33,545 nt of DNA from Promethearchaeota archaeon. Lineage in GTDB: Archaea > Asgardarchaeota > Lokiarchaeia > Sigyniarchaeales > SOKP01. The notes beneath the pieces were generated by a model that had not been told where the DNA came from, made no database searches, and was given only the letters and a program-made list of their open reading frames with translations. The translations under genes were made by a program, and so were the position numbers. Shown one piece after another: positions 6,021 through 15,375 of the stretch; the stretch's first letter is position 1, and the number at the start of each line of letters is the position of its first letter. The stretch is from the NCBI GenBank assembly GCA_030667705.1, contig DAOUVJ010000011.1:1-33545 (forward strand), read 5' to 3'.

Positions 6021-9000
6021 TTGAGTACTGAAAAATTATCTAACGTTGATAAATGGGCAGTTTTAAAAAGTCTTTTTGATGAAAAAGGTTTAGTTCGACA
6101 ACATCTTGATTCTTATAACAATTTCATCGAATATGAGATGCAAGCAATTGTAGATGAATCTAATGAAGTTGTTCCTGACATTCCAGGATTTAAAATAAAA
6201 TTTGGAAAGATAATTGTAGGAGTTCCAAAAGTTAGAGAAGCTGATGGAGCCACAATGGAAATAACTCCAATAGAAGCACGTATCAGAGAATTAAGCTATG
6301 CAGCCGATATAATCCTCGAAATGACACCAATTACTATTGATGAAAGGACACAAAGAGAAGAATCCGAAGAAACCTTAGATATTTATATTGGAAAGATCCC
6401 AATTATGCTAAAAAGCTGCCGATGTCCACTTGAAAGCTTGACAGAACAAGAATTAATTAATCGGGGCGAGGACCCGCTTGATCCAGGTGGTTATTTTATA
6501 ATAAATGGAACAGAAAGGGTTCTAGTCACTCAGGAAGATTTAGCACCCAACAGGATATTAGCAGAAGAGGCTAGTAGAAGTTCAAGTGCAACCCATCAAG
6601 CTAAGGTATTTTCAACTAGAAGTGGATTCCGAGCACCAGTAACAATTGAAAGAAAAAAAGATGGAAATTTAAGAGTATCTTTTCCTTCCGTTCCAGGAAA
6701 AATTCCACTCGCAATTTTGATGAGGGCTTTAGGATTACATTCTGATAGAGAAATTTTCCAAGCCATATCTGAAAATGAAGAAATTCAGAAAGAGTTAATT
6801 CCTGTAATTGATGTTGCTTCTGAAATCCAAGTTTTAAAAGACCCAGAGAAATCTCAACAAAACGCTTTAGATTATATTGGTAAAAGGGTTGCCATAGGGC
6901 AAACTAAAGATTATCGTATTAGAAGAGCACTTCAAGTTCTTGATAGATACTTATTACCTCACATTGGTAATGCTGAGGAAGATCGGATTAAAAAAGCATA
7001 TTATCTAGGACAAATGGCACAAAAAGTTATGGAACTTGCATTGATTCTTAGAGAACCAGATGATAAAGATCATTATGCTAACAAGCGATTAAAACTAGCA
7101 GGAGAGTTGTTTACATCTTTATTTAGGGTTGCTTTTCTTAATTTAGTAAAAGATATCAAATATCAGTTAGAGCGAACAGCAGTTCGAGGAAGAGCACCAA
7201 ATATTAAAACAGCAGTTCGAGCAGATGTAATAACGGAGCGTATTAGACATGCTTTAGCAACCGGCAATTGGGTCGGAGGTAAGGCAGGTGTTAGCCAATT
7301 ACTGAATCGAACCAACCATGTGGGAACATTAAGCCATTTAAGAAGGGTTATTTCACCATTAAGTCGCAGTCAACCTCATTTTGAAGCTCGAGATTTGCAT
7401 CCGACACAATGGGGAAAAATTTGTCCAGCAGAAACTCCTGAAGGACCTAATTGTGGATTAGTTAAAAACTTGGGTTTAGCTTCAATAATTTCGGTAGGGG
7501 CAGATGAAAGGATAATTGAAAACATAATTATCGACTTAGGGGTTATTCCAATTAATGAAGTAAAAAACGTTAAAGGTGATAAATCCAAAGTTTTCTTGAA
7601 TGGTAAACTTGTAGGAATTCACCAACAATACAATCCATTCATTCGCCAATTACGAGAAAAACGAAGAAAAGGTGAAATAGGTCAACATGTTAACATCGGC
7701 TTTTACATTGATTCAAAAGAAATCCAAATTAATTGTGACGCTGGAAGAGCAACCAGACCACTTCTTGTAATCAAAAATAAAAAGTTATTGATTACAGGAG
7801 AAGATATTGATAAATTAAAACAAGGCAAGTATGTATGGTCAGATTTGATTCAAAAAGGAGTAATCGAATATTTAGACGCAGAAGAAGAAGAAAACGCATA
7901 TATAGCAATGTTTGAGGAGGATATTTCTAATGAACACACTCATTTAGAAATTTCACCAGCAGCGATATTAGGTATCTGTGCTTCAATTATTCCATTCCCC
8001 GAACATAATCAATCACCTAGAAACACTTATGAAGCAGGAATGGTTAAACAAGCTTTAGGTTTGTTTGCGGCAAATATGCATTTAAGATTAGATACTCGTG
8101 GACATACACTTCATTACCCTCAACAAGCATTAGTAAAAACTAGTCCAATGGAGATAATAGGGATTAATAAACGTCCTTCAGGACAGAACTTCATTATAGC
8201 AATGATGAGTTACGAGGGTTATAATATAGAGGATGCTATTGTTATCAATAAAGCTTCAATTGAAAGGGGTCTTGCGAGAAGTCATTTCTTCCGAACCTAC
8301 GATGCTGAAGAAAGAAAATATCCAGGTGGGGAAGTTGATAAATTTGAGATTCCAGAAAGAGGCGTAAGAGGTTTCAAATCTGCTGAGTCTTATCGTTTAC
8401 TATCAGAAGAGGATGGAATTATTGAGCCCGAAACAACTGTAGGTGGAGGTGATGTGCTCATAGGTAGAACTTCTCCTCCAAGATTTATTAAATCATATGA
8501 AGAATTTGAATTAATGCAACCTAATAGACGTGAAACGTCAAAAAATATGAGACATAACGAGCAAGGAATAGTTGATACGGTAATCATCTCAGAAACTGTT
8601 GATGGAAATAAATTGGTTAAAATTAAGGTAAGAGATTTAAGGATACCTGAATTAGGAGATAAGTTTTCGTCACGCCATGGTCAAAAGGGTGTGCTTGGAT
8701 TAGTTCAACCTCAAGAAGATTTGCCTTTTACTTCTAAAGGTGTGATTCCGGATATTATTGTCAATCCGCATGCCATGCCATCTAGAATGACATTAGGTCA
8801 GCTTTTTGAAGGAATTAGCGGTAAGATCGCTTGTTCTACAGGAGAATTAGGAGATGCAACTGCTTTTGAATGGAAAGACATTACCAAACTTCAAGATCAA
8901 CTCGTACAAGCTGGGTTCGAATTCAATGGACGTGAAATAATGTATAACGGAATTACTGGAGAAAGGTATGAAGCAGGAATATATTGTACTCCAATTTACT

Positions 9001-9392
9001 ACCAGAAACTGTACCATCTGGTTGCTGACAAACTTCATGCTCGAGCACGTGGTCCAGTACAAATTTTAACAAGACAACCTACTGAAGGTCGAGCAAGAGA
9101 AGGGGGTTTAAGATTTGGAGAAATGGAACGAGATTGTTTAGTTGGACATGGTTCTGCCTTGTTATTAAAAGAACGTCTGTTAGATGAATCTGATAGGACT
9201 GTAATATTAGTCTGTGAAAAATGTGGATTGTTAGCTGTATATGATCGAAACCGAGATAAACGGTATTGTCCAGTGTGTGGTGAAGGAACCATTATTTCTA
9301 AGGTTGTATGTTCATATGCATTTAAACTATTGTTACAAGAAATGATGTCATTAGGGTTAGCACCACGTTTAAAATTGAAGGAAAAAATATAA
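6021..9392 (+). CDS. rpoB: DNA-directed RNA polymerase subunit B, undivided (Rpo2)
   Basis: The second-largest RNA polymerase subunit, 1123 aa in one piece; many euryarchaea split it into B' and B''. Recognisable segments in order are the lobe and protrusion region, the GKAGVSQLLNRTN and ETPEGPNCGLVKNL fork/rifampicin-region motifs, GYNIEDAIVINK, the conserved GDKFSSRHGQKGV block near the catalytic centre, GGLRFGEMERD, and a C-terminal zinc site with Cys 1065, 1068, 1083 and 1086. The start is TTG with a weak AAGG at 6008-6011; no nearby in-frame ATG exists. Odd: the rpoA1 and rpoA2 genes that usually follow in archaea are absent, and the next gene is a convergent membrane-protein gene. Confidence 0.97.
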   Translation: MSTEKLSNVDKWAVLKSLFDEKGLVRQHLDSYNNFIEYEMQAIVDESNEVVPDIPGFKIKFGKIIVGVPKVREADGATMEITPIEARIRELSYAADIILEMTPITIDERTQREESEETLDIYIGKIPIMLKSCRCPLESLTEQELINRGEDPLDPGGYFIINGTERVLVTQEDLAPNRILAEEASRSSSATHQAKVFSTRSGFRAPVTIERKKDGNLRVSFPSVPGKIPLAILMRALGLHSDREIFQAISENEEIQKELIPVIDVASEIQVLKDPEKSQQNALDYIGKRVAIGQTKDYRIRRALQVLDRYLLPHIGNAEEDRIKKAYYLGQMAQKVMELALILREPDDKDHYANKRLKLAGELFTSLFRVAFLNLVKDIKYQLERTAVRGRAPNIKTAVRADVITERIRHALATGNWVGGKAGVSQLLNRTNHVGTLSHLRRVISPLSRSQPHFEARDLHPTQWGKICPAETPEGPNCGLVKNLGLASIISVGADERIIENIIIDLGVIPINEVKNVKGDKSKVFLNGKLVGIHQQYNPFIRQLREKRRKGEIGQHVNIGFYIDSKEIQINCDAGRATRPLLVIKNKKLLITGEDIDKLKQGKYVWSDLIQKGVIEYLDAEEEENAYIAMFEEDISNEHTHLEISPAAILGICASIIPFPEHNQSPRNTYEAGMVKQALGLFAANMHLRLDTRGHTLHYPQQALVKTSPMEIIGINKRPSGQNFIIAMMSYEGYNIEDAIVINKASIERGLARSHFFRTYDAEERKYPGGEVDKFEIPERGVRGFKSAESYRLLSEEDGIIEPETTVGGGDVLIGRTSPPRFIKSYEEFELMQPNRRETSKNMRHNEQGIVDTVIISETVDGNKLVKIKVRDLRIPELGDKFSSRHGQKGVLGLVQPQEDLPFTSKGVIPDIIVNPHAMPSRMTLGQLFEGISGKIACSTGELGDATAFEWKDITKLQDQLVQAGFEFNGREIMYNGITGERYEAGIYCTPIYYQKLYHLVADKLHARARGPVQILTRQPTEGRAREGGLRFGEMERDCLVGHGSALLLKERLLDESDRTVILVCEKCGLLAVYDRNRDKRYCPVCGEGTIISKVVCSYAFKLLLQEMMSLGLAPRLKLKEKI

Positions 9393-9456
9393 TTTATTTA
9401 CGTTTAAATTACTCATTTTTATTATTTTAATTCTCACATACCAGATTCAATTCTTC

Positions 9457-9469
9457 AAAAAAAAAAAAA
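9457..9469 (-). terminator. T13 run directly after the stop of the small membrane protein gene
   Basis: On the minus strand thirteen consecutive T follow the TAA at 9470-9472 without a gap. This is a strong poly-T archaeal terminator and lies between two convergent genes. Confidence 0.5.
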
Positions 9470-9889
9470 TTAAATTCCAAATCCTAGGAATGAATAAAGT
9501 TCTGGTATCATTGTATACAATAGGAACAAGAAGAACAATGTAGTTAAAGAAATCCATACAGCGTGATCCCATGTAATGTCCAAGAAAAATTTTACTAGGA
9601 TTAAGATGATTAAGAATCCAATAATAGGCGTCAATTGAGTTAAATAGTTTGAGCCACTAAAAGCTATTAAATTACCAATTGCTCCTAATACTGAATTTAT
9701 TGCACCTAAAACTATAGGTATTATTAAGACACAAATGAAAGCTAGGAGAATTATCAAGAATTTTTTATCAGAAGCTTTAGTCTTGGATGCGATTAGTAAT
9801 ACCGCTATGTAAATGATCAATGCGACAATTATAGTTGCAACTATCAGCCATAAAACAAAAAAAAGTGTTTCTTCACCTTGAAATATCAT
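9470..9889 (-). CDS. Four-helix membrane protein, unknown function
   Basis: I do not recognise this 139-aa protein. Four hydrophobic helices are evident at about residues 10-35, 44-68, 82-103 and 110-130, joined by short loops; the first loop is basic (ASKTKASDKK) and the N-terminus is short and acidic. No catalytic or cofactor motif is visible. It ends at a long T-run and faces rpoB. Another small membrane protein on the same strand begins 150 nt upstream; the two may be functionally related but the gap argues against a tight operon. Confidence 0.7.
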   Translation of the reverse strand: MIFQGEETLFFVLWLIVATIIVALIIYIAVLLIASKTKASDKKFLIILLAFICVLIIPIVLGAINSVLGAIGNLIAFSGSNYLTQLTPIIGFLIILILVKFFLDITWDHAVWISLTTLFFLFLLYTMIPELYSFLGFGI

Positions 9890-10040
9890 TACTTATCACT
9901 CTTTTATATTTTTTTTTGTATTATATTTTAATTTAAAAAGAAATACGTACCTTCTTTTTTAAATATTAACTCTTTTTTTTATTATAAGATTATGAGATTT
10001 AGTCTTATTTTTTACAATAATAAAAGAAAAATATTCATTC

Positions 10041-10283
10041 TCATACTCCAATACTAGTAAGGAAAAAGTGAGTTGCAAATCCGAGAAAGACTGAAGAAAA
10101 CACAATTGATAATACAGTTAATTTCATTGATAATTCTCTGCCATATTTAGTGTAAAGGATTAGTACGACTACAGAAAAAATTCCTATTAGTAAAAAAATC
10201 CACGCTAAGGCCCATAATGTTATTGAAGGTATTTCAAACTCATTAATTTGCATTATATTTAGAATCATTATAAATAGACTCAT
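10041..10283 (-). CDS. Small two-helix membrane protein, unknown function
   Basis: An 80-aa protein with two hydrophobic helices (about residues 20-44 and 56-77) separated by a basic turn (YTKYGRELSMK). The first Met is followed by others at residues 6 and 11, so the true start may be a little downstream. No family is recognised. It is a plausible small integral membrane subunit. Confidence 0.55.
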   Translation of the reverse strand: MSLFIMILNIMQINEFEIPSITLWALAWIFLLIGIFSVVVLILYTKYGRELSMKLTVLSIVFSSVFLGFATHFFLTSIGV

Positions 10284-10472
10284 ATTGTTATGATTATCGT
10301 AATTTAATGTTTTATTTTTTTTTAAGTTTATTAAAGTATTAATTCAGAAGAATGGAAAAAGCAATATTAATTGCTCCTATTAATTTTTATTGGTTTATTG
10401 AATATAAATGAATAAAGTTTAAAGCAATGAGAACTTGTTAATTTATATTTGTTAATATAAGGAGACTGTTAA

Positions 10473-11255
10473 ATGCACTATTTGAAGAAGTTGATAGAAA
10501 AACCAATTTTAGAAAACCCAGCTCAACAGCATATGGATATTCATAGACATTTCTATAGATATTCACGTGGGGATTTCCTCGGGCCGGCATTAAAAATTAG
10601 AACTACAAGTGGCAAAATTACACTTAAAGGAGCCCACGAATATGAAGATCTAATATTAGAATCAGTAGTAAGATCAATCGAAGATTCTATTAGTAACATT
10701 GAAATAAAGGGAAATTTAATTACAGGAAGTGATATCAGTAAAGACCTTACTAAATTAGGTTTTGATTGGAAGTTAAAAAAATCTACTGGGAAAACCAAGA
10801 ATTATAAATCAGTCATATTAGATAACATAACAAAAGATCAATTATTAGCCGGTTTAGAATCTTTTCGCATCAATAGTTATTTTCTTATATCGTTTAATAT
10901 TAATCCATCTTGTAAGATAATAACAAAAAAAAATATTCCTCAACCTTCAAGAAAAACCCCAGAGGATGATGATTTAAATAAACGAGTTCAATTTTGTACA
11001 GGTTATTTAAAAAATACTAAGAAAAATTTAGAATTCATTTTAGAATCAGCACTTTCAGATTTCAAATCAGAAATACCAGATAATTGGAAATCTATTTCAA
11101 TTTTAAATAATTATAAGATAACTGAAATTGAAACACCAAAAGATATAAAAGATTCTCGTTTATTACGGATTTTTGCAATACGGAAAGGTAAAATGATACG
11201 TTCAGTTGAAATAGACGATGAAGTTTATGAAAAGCAATATGATATTGTAGTTTAA
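10473..11255 (+). CDS. Unknown archaeal protein upstream of tfe
   Basis: A 260-aa soluble protein I cannot assign securely. The N-terminus contains DIHRHFYRYSRGDFLGPALKI, the middle is rich in Lys, Asn and Ile, and the C-terminus ends in alternating charged and hydrophobic strands (RLLRIFAIRKG, RSVEIDDEVYE). There are no membrane segments or metal clusters. An AGGAGA motif about 10 nt before the ATG supports the start. It lies 56 nt before tfe on the same strand, so the two may be co-transcribed. In euryarchaea a conserved uncharacterised gene (DUF2110) often accompanies tfe; this could be its counterpart, but I cannot prove that from sequence alone. Confidence 0.65.
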   Translation: MHYLKKLIEKPILENPAQQHMDIHRHFYRYSRGDFLGPALKIRTTSGKITLKGAHEYEDLILESVVRSIEDSISNIEIKGNLITGSDISKDLTKLGFDWKLKKSTGKTKNYKSVILDNITKDQLLAGLESFRINSYFLISFNINPSCKIITKKNIPQPSRKTPEDDDLNKRVQFCTGYLKNTKKNLEFILESALSDFKSEIPDNWKSISILNNYKITEIETPKDIKDSRLLRIFAIRKGKMIRSVEIDDEVYEKQYDIVV

Positions 11256-11311
11256 TATAACACGAAAATTTAATTTTTAAGAAATATTCACATAACAGTG
11301 AAAAAAAAATT

Positions 11312-11896
11312 ATGCCTGAAAAAGAATTGAATCCTCTATTGAGCTCATTTCTATACATCATAGGAGGGGATGTAGCAATTGAAGTAGGTATTGAGCTCCT
11401 AAATTCTGAGAATAAAGATATCACTGATGAAGATATAACTGAAAACATCAAACAAAGATTAGGTGGGACCGAAGTAGATTTTGAACCAGATGATACTGAA
11501 ATCTTGAAATTGAATACAGTTCGTAAGACTTTATATAAATTATATGGCGAAAAATTAGCTCAATTTAGAAGGATTCGTGATAAATCAACTGGTTGGTTTA
11601 TATATTATTGGTGGCACGAATTTGAGAGGATAGAAGAAATTTTAGGTGAAAAGAAAAAATTAAATGAAAGAAAACTACGAGAACGGCTCCAATATGAAGA
11701 AAATAATTATTTTTTTACATGTCAAAATTGTAATGATCAAAATTTAAAATATATTTTTGAACAAGCTTTTGAATTTAATTTTAGGTGTCCAGAATGTGGG
11801 AATCCATTAGAAGCACAAAACAATCAAGAAATTATCAAGTTCTTAAAGGAGAAAATTACCCTAAATCAAAAAATTAACATAACTAAAGACATTTGA
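11312..11896 (+). CDS. tfe: Transcription initiation factor E alpha subunit
   Basis: TFE (TFIIE-alpha homologue) helps RNA polymerase open promoters. An N-terminal extended winged helix (residues about 5-115) contains the characteristic LNTVRKTLYKLY stretch followed by RRIRDKSTGWFIYYW, and a C-terminal zinc ribbon uses Cys 137, 140, 159 and 162. An acidic insert (residues 52-62) precedes the LNTVRK helix. Length, 194 aa, is typical. The gene converges on mbf1, another basal-transcription factor gene, with only 6 nt between the stops. Confidence 0.93.
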   Translation: MPEKELNPLLSSFLYIIGGDVAIEVGIELLNSENKDITDEDITENIKQRLGGTEVDFEPDDTEILKLNTVRKTLYKLYGEKLAQFRRIRDKSTGWFIYYWWHEFERIEEILGEKKKLNERKLRERLQYEENNYFFTCQNCNDQNLKYIFEQAFEFNFRCPECGNPLEAQNNQEIIKFLKEKITLNQKINITKDI

Positions 11897-11902
11897 TCTA
11901 GA

Positions 11903-12436
11903 TTATTTTTTCTTTTTTACAAATGCCATATCTCCTAACGATGTTCCTGAAGATTTTTTCATATATTTACCTACTTGAGCAGATGTATCTATAATCTCTG
12001 ATGTTGTAATTAATTTAATTCCATATACTTTCTCTATTTTTTTAGCTAATTTGATAGAAGGTTTTACTTTGCCCGTTTCGATCCTTCTAAGTAATGAGGG
12101 TTTTTCATTCAATTTTTGTGCGAATTGATCTTGATTTAATCCCAATGATTGTCTAACTTTTCGTATTTTAATAGTATAATCTTCGACAATTTCAAGTTCT
12201 CTTTGTGGTTCAATTCGAGATTTTATAGATTTTGTATTAGACATTTTTCTAAATTGTTCTACCTTTCGTTGGGGTGTAGAAGGTGTTTTTTTTACTATCT
12301 TTTTTCCATGTTGGGCACAATTTTGACATACTGTTATTTTTGCACCCTCTATTATAACTTTAATCCCTTTTCCCCAAATTATGCTTCCACAAATCTGACA
12401 CTCTTTATCCGTGTCGTCTATTCTTTTACTGCTCAT
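11903..12436 (-). CDS. mbf1: Multiprotein bridging factor 1 (aMBF1)
   Basis: The protein has an N-terminal zinc ribbon (Cys 13, 16, 37, 40), a basic low-complexity linker (residues 43-75), and a Cro/C1-type helix-turn-helix (about 80-145, with IRKVRQSLGLNQDQFAQKL and LLRRIETGKVKPS). This is the archaeal MBF1 architecture; in eukaryotes MBF1 bridges activators and TBP, and archaeal forms have been linked to the ribosome. The C-terminus ends in a lysine-rich tail. It is divergent from the PAN gene, sharing a 234-nt AT-rich intergenic region. Confidence 0.92.
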   Translation of the reverse strand: MSSKRIDDTDKECQICGSIIWGKGIKVIIEGAKITVCQNCAQHGKKIVKKTPSTPQRKVEQFRKMSNTKSIKSRIEPQRELEIVEDYTIKIRKVRQSLGLNQDQFAQKLNEKPSLLRRIETGKVKPSIKLAKKIEKVYGIKLITTSEIIDTSAQVGKYMKKSSGTSLGDMAFVKKKK

Positions 12437-12670
12437 ACAATAACCTCGTGTTCAAAAATATTAAAGGATGTGAATATAATTATAAAATCTCTTCAAGAAC
12501 TCTTATATTTTTCGGTTTTAAAGCGAAGTTCATTATAAAATATAACCAATAAATTTTTTAGATATCTCCTTTTTTTGATATTTAGAGAAGACCTTAAATT
12601 TAAATGAATAAAAGTTTATTATTAAAATAGCTTTAATAAAAATACAAAACATACTTGGGGTCAATATTTT

Positions 12671-13882
12671 ATGACTGTTACTGAAGGTAAAAAAAAGAAA
12701 AGAGAGGAAACTAAGGATGGAGAATACCTAATCACGTATACTAGACATCTAGAAAAAAGACTTCGTAATTTAGAAACTGAAAAACAGTTATTAGATGCAG
12801 AACGTATGAGATTAGAACAAGAACTAAATGGTTTAAGGAACGAAATTGATAGACTGAGAGAACCTCCGTTAGTTTCTGCTACTATTATTGATTTACTTGA
12901 TGATAATGGCAAAGTTATTGTTAAAAGTTCCACGGGACCCAGTTTCGTAGTAAATGCAAGTCGGAAAGTCAAAAATGAAAAATTAACTCCAGGAATGAGA
13001 GTTGCTCTAAATCAAAGAACTTTTGCCATCATGGAAATATTACCTTTAAAATTGGATCCATTTGTTAAGGGCATGGAAGTTATCGATTCTATCCCTGATA
13101 TATCATATCAAGATATTGGAGGTTTGGCAGATCAACTCCTAGAAGTTAGAGAAACTGTTGAATTACCATTAAAACGACCAGATTTATTTGAGAAAATTGG
13201 AATTGAACCTCCAAAGGGTGTATTATTATATGGTCCCCCTGGTACAGGTAAAACTTTAGTTGCAAAGGCTATAGCTCATGAAACTGAAGCAACTTTTATT
13301 AGAATTATCGGATCCGAATTAGTTCAAAAATTCATTGGAGAAGGTGCTAGATTAGTTAGAGAAATCTTTAATATGGCTAAGAAAAAAGCCCCAACGATTC
13401 TATTTATAGATGAATTAGATGCAATTGGATCTCAAAGACTAAAAATAGCAACATCAGGAGATCGTGAAGTTCAAAGGACGTTAATGCAATTATTAAGCGA
13501 ATTAGATGGTTTTGAACAACGAGGAGATGTAAAAATTATTGGCGCAACGAATAGAGTAGATATTTTAGATCCAGCTTTATTGAGACCTGGTAGATTTGAT
13601 CGGATGATCGACTTTCCAATACCAAATGAAGAGGCACGTAATTCGATTTTTAAAATTCACACTAGATCTCTTAATATAAATGAAAAGATTAACATAAAAA
13701 GGCTTGTAGATTTAACTGAAGGCGCTACTGGTGCTGATATTAAAGCGATATGTACAGAAGCTGGAATGTTTGCAATTCGAAAAGAAGCTGAAGCAATTTA
13801 TGAAACTGATTTCATAGATGCTGTTGAAAAAGTGATGGCTAAAGTAAGGGGTAAGGGAAACGAATCCAGACTATATTCATAA
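12671..13882 (+). CDS. pan: Proteasome-activating nucleotidase (PAN, AAA+ ATPase)
   Basis: PAN unfolds proteins and feeds them into the 20S proteasome. Residues about 25-65 form the N-terminal coiled coil, 68-125 the OB domain, and 140-395 the AAA+ module: Walker A GPPGTGKT (188-195), Walker B LFIDELD, aromatic-hydrophobic-glycine pore loop KFIGEG (220-225), arginine fingers in LLRPGRFDR (R305, R308) and the C-terminal helical lid. The protein ends in Leu-Tyr-Ser, the HbYX motif that docks into the proteasome and opens its gate. No proteasome subunit gene is in the window. The start is ATG with a weak GGGG upstream. Confidence 0.95.
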   Translation: MTVTEGKKKKREETKDGEYLITYTRHLEKRLRNLETEKQLLDAERMRLEQELNGLRNEIDRLREPPLVSATIIDLLDDNGKVIVKSSTGPSFVVNASRKVKNEKLTPGMRVALNQRTFAIMEILPLKLDPFVKGMEVIDSIPDISYQDIGGLADQLLEVRETVELPLKRPDLFEKIGIEPPKGVLLYGPPGTGKTLVAKAIAHETEATFIRIIGSELVQKFIGEGARLVREIFNMAKKKAPTILFIDELDAIGSQRLKIATSGDREVQRTLMQLLSELDGFEQRGDVKIIGATNRVDILDPALLRPGRFDRMIDFPIPNEEARNSIFKIHTRSLNINEKINIKRLVDLTEGATGADIKAICTEAGMFAIRKEAEAIYETDFIDAVEKVMAKVRGKGNESRLYS

Positions 13883-13925
13883 GTACAAAACTTATTTTAT
13901 CTTTAATCATTTAAACCATTGAAAT

Positions 13926-14417
13926 ATGAAAAATTCTTCTTCTTTTCTCATTTTAAGAAAAATAAGAGCTATTTCAGATTATCAATTTGGACCTGCGATA
14001 ACAGATGTTCTTTTCGATAATACAGATATTATTCATTTAATTTTTTCCAAGAACACAGGTAAAATGAAACACATTTATGAAAAAGAAAAAATTCTATTAA
14101 ACTTTCGTCCAAAAATCGGATTATTTACATTAACTTTTCATTCGGCATCAAAAATAATATCTGAATTACCCATACCTAAAATGAGAGCCGTAGTTCTAAA
14201 TGACATTTCAGAATTCATTCGAAAAGGTCGAAATGTCTTTTGTAAACATTTACTAGAAATTGATAACAAATTACGACCATTAGATGAGGTTATTGTAGTG
14301 AACCATAAAGATGAGATACTTGCCATAGGTAGGTTATCGATGCCCATTCCATATATTAAAGCCTTTAACACAGGTATTGCAATCAATGTTCGGAAAGGTA
14401 ATAAATCAAAATTATAA
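13926..14417 (+). CDS. PUA-domain protein, probable RNA binding
   Basis: A 163-aa protein whose C-terminal half (residues about 80-155) reads as a PUA domain: MRAVVLNDISEFIRKGRNVFCK, then DEVIVVNHKDEILAIGR. PUA domains bind structured RNA in modification enzymes and in the MCT-1/Tma20 translation factors. The N-terminal half (YQFGPAITDVLF ... TFHSASKII) probably forms the accompanying pre-PUA domain. It lies between PAN and NAC-alpha on the same strand, and a PUA protein beside NAC is a familiar archaeal arrangement. A role in translation or RNA processing is likely; the specific function is unknown. Confidence 0.8.
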   Translation: MKNSSSFLILRKIRAISDYQFGPAITDVLFDNTDIIHLIFSKNTGKMKHIYEKEKILLNFRPKIGLFTLTFHSASKIISELPIPKMRAVVLNDISEFIRKGRNVFCKHLLEIDNKLRPLDEVIVVNHKDEILAIGRLSMPIPYIKAFNTGIAINVRKGNKSKL

Positions 14418-14470
14418 AGCTCAATTAATTATATCAAATATAATAAATATCAAATTATCTCGTGATTATA

Positions 14471-14944
14471 ATGGTTAAATTACCAAAAGATTTACAAAAT
14501 AAGGAAAAAAGTAAACCAAAAAGACCACAAGCAGTTAAACAAAGGGAAAGCTCACAAGCAGGCTCCCGACAGATGCGTAGACGCATGCAACAACAAGGAA
14601 TAGACATGGACCAAGTTGAAGCAACAAGAGTGATTATTGAAGGACCTGATAAAACCCTCATTATTGATCAACCAGAAGTAATTTTGATGAAACAAATGGG
14701 ACAAGAGATTTATCAAGTTATTGGGGATGCTCACGAAGCGTCTCAAGGCGAAGAAGTAATCATTGAATCAGAACAAGACGAAGAATTGTTATCCCAAGAT
14801 GAAGTAAAAGTAAAAATTACTGATAATGATGTGATGTTAGTAGCTACCCAAGCAAATGTTGATGCTGAAGAAGCACGTGCAGTATTAACTGATTGTGAGG
14901 GAGATATTGCAAAAGCTATTTTATTTTTGAAAAATCGGCCATAA
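14471..14944 (+). CDS. nac: Nascent polypeptide-associated complex alpha (NAC)
   Basis: Archaeal NAC is a homodimeric ribosome-associated factor that shields emerging chains. The N-terminus is basic (PKRPQAVKQRESS), followed by the NAC domain (SRQMRRRMQQQGIDMDQV, VIIEGPDKTLII, and QIYQVIG-like strands), an acidic linker, and a C-terminal UBA domain (VMLVATQANVDAEEARAVL, ending AKAILFLK). An in-frame GTG nine bases upstream (14462) could extend it by three residues; I prefer the ATG. The gene follows the PUA-protein gene by about 50 nt and may share its transcript. Confidence 0.92.
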   Translation: MVKLPKDLQNKEKSKPKRPQAVKQRESSQAGSRQMRRRMQQQGIDMDQVEATRVIIEGPDKTLIIDQPEVILMKQMGQEIYQVIGDAHEASQGEEVIIESEQDEELLSQDEVKVKITDNDVMLVATQANVDAEEARAVLTDCEGDIAKAILFLKNRP

Positions 14945-15015
14945 CAAAATAGCAAAAAAAAAAAGTTAAGAATCATAAACAATTAAAGTCACCATAACTC
15001 TACGGTTTAAAAAAT

Positions 15016-15369
15016 ATGTCAAGTGTAAAGAAAAAAAGACCCTCTCCTACTGATTCAGGTATTGAAGAGGACATTGTATTTGAAAAAATTATCCAATTTA
15101 CGGGTTGGATATTTTTACTTGCGATCATGGCAGTTTTAGGAGTATGGTTTATCTTAGATTTTACCATGGACTTAATTGAAATTGTACTTGAAGCCCCTGT
15201 ATTTGCAATTATTGTATTTTTGGGGATAAATTCTGCAATTAGTTTTGGTTTATCCTCAGTGATTAAAAGCAATAGGGATCTAAAGAAGAAATATTATTAT
15301 GACTGGTTAATTGGGGAATTTTTAATCTGTTTGTTTGCTATTTTCTCGGTTGCGGCATATCAATGGTAA
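15016..15369 (+). CDS. Small membrane protein, three predicted helices
   Basis: A 117-aa protein of no recognised family. A polar, basic N-terminus (residues 1-20, with KKKRPSP) precedes three hydrophobic helices at about 26-48, 55-80 and 95-115, the second being broken by small polar residues. The last loop is strongly basic (KSNRDLKKK). It lies 71 nt after NAC on the same strand and its 3' end faces the cupin gene with only 6 nt between stops. I see no motif that would link it mechanistically to NAC. Confidence 0.65.
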   Translation: MSSVKKKRPSPTDSGIEEDIVFEKIIQFTGWIFLLAIMAVLGVWFILDFTMDLIEIVLEAPVFAIIVFLGINSAISFGLSSVIKSNRDLKKKYYYDWLIGEFLICLFAIFSVAAYQW

Positions 15370-15375
15370 GATTTA

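Noticed and set aside
12149-12538. Open frame of 129 codons on the plus strand
   Set aside because: Antisense to mbf1 and rich in Phe, Tyr and Cys, as expected for the complement of AT-rich coding DNA.
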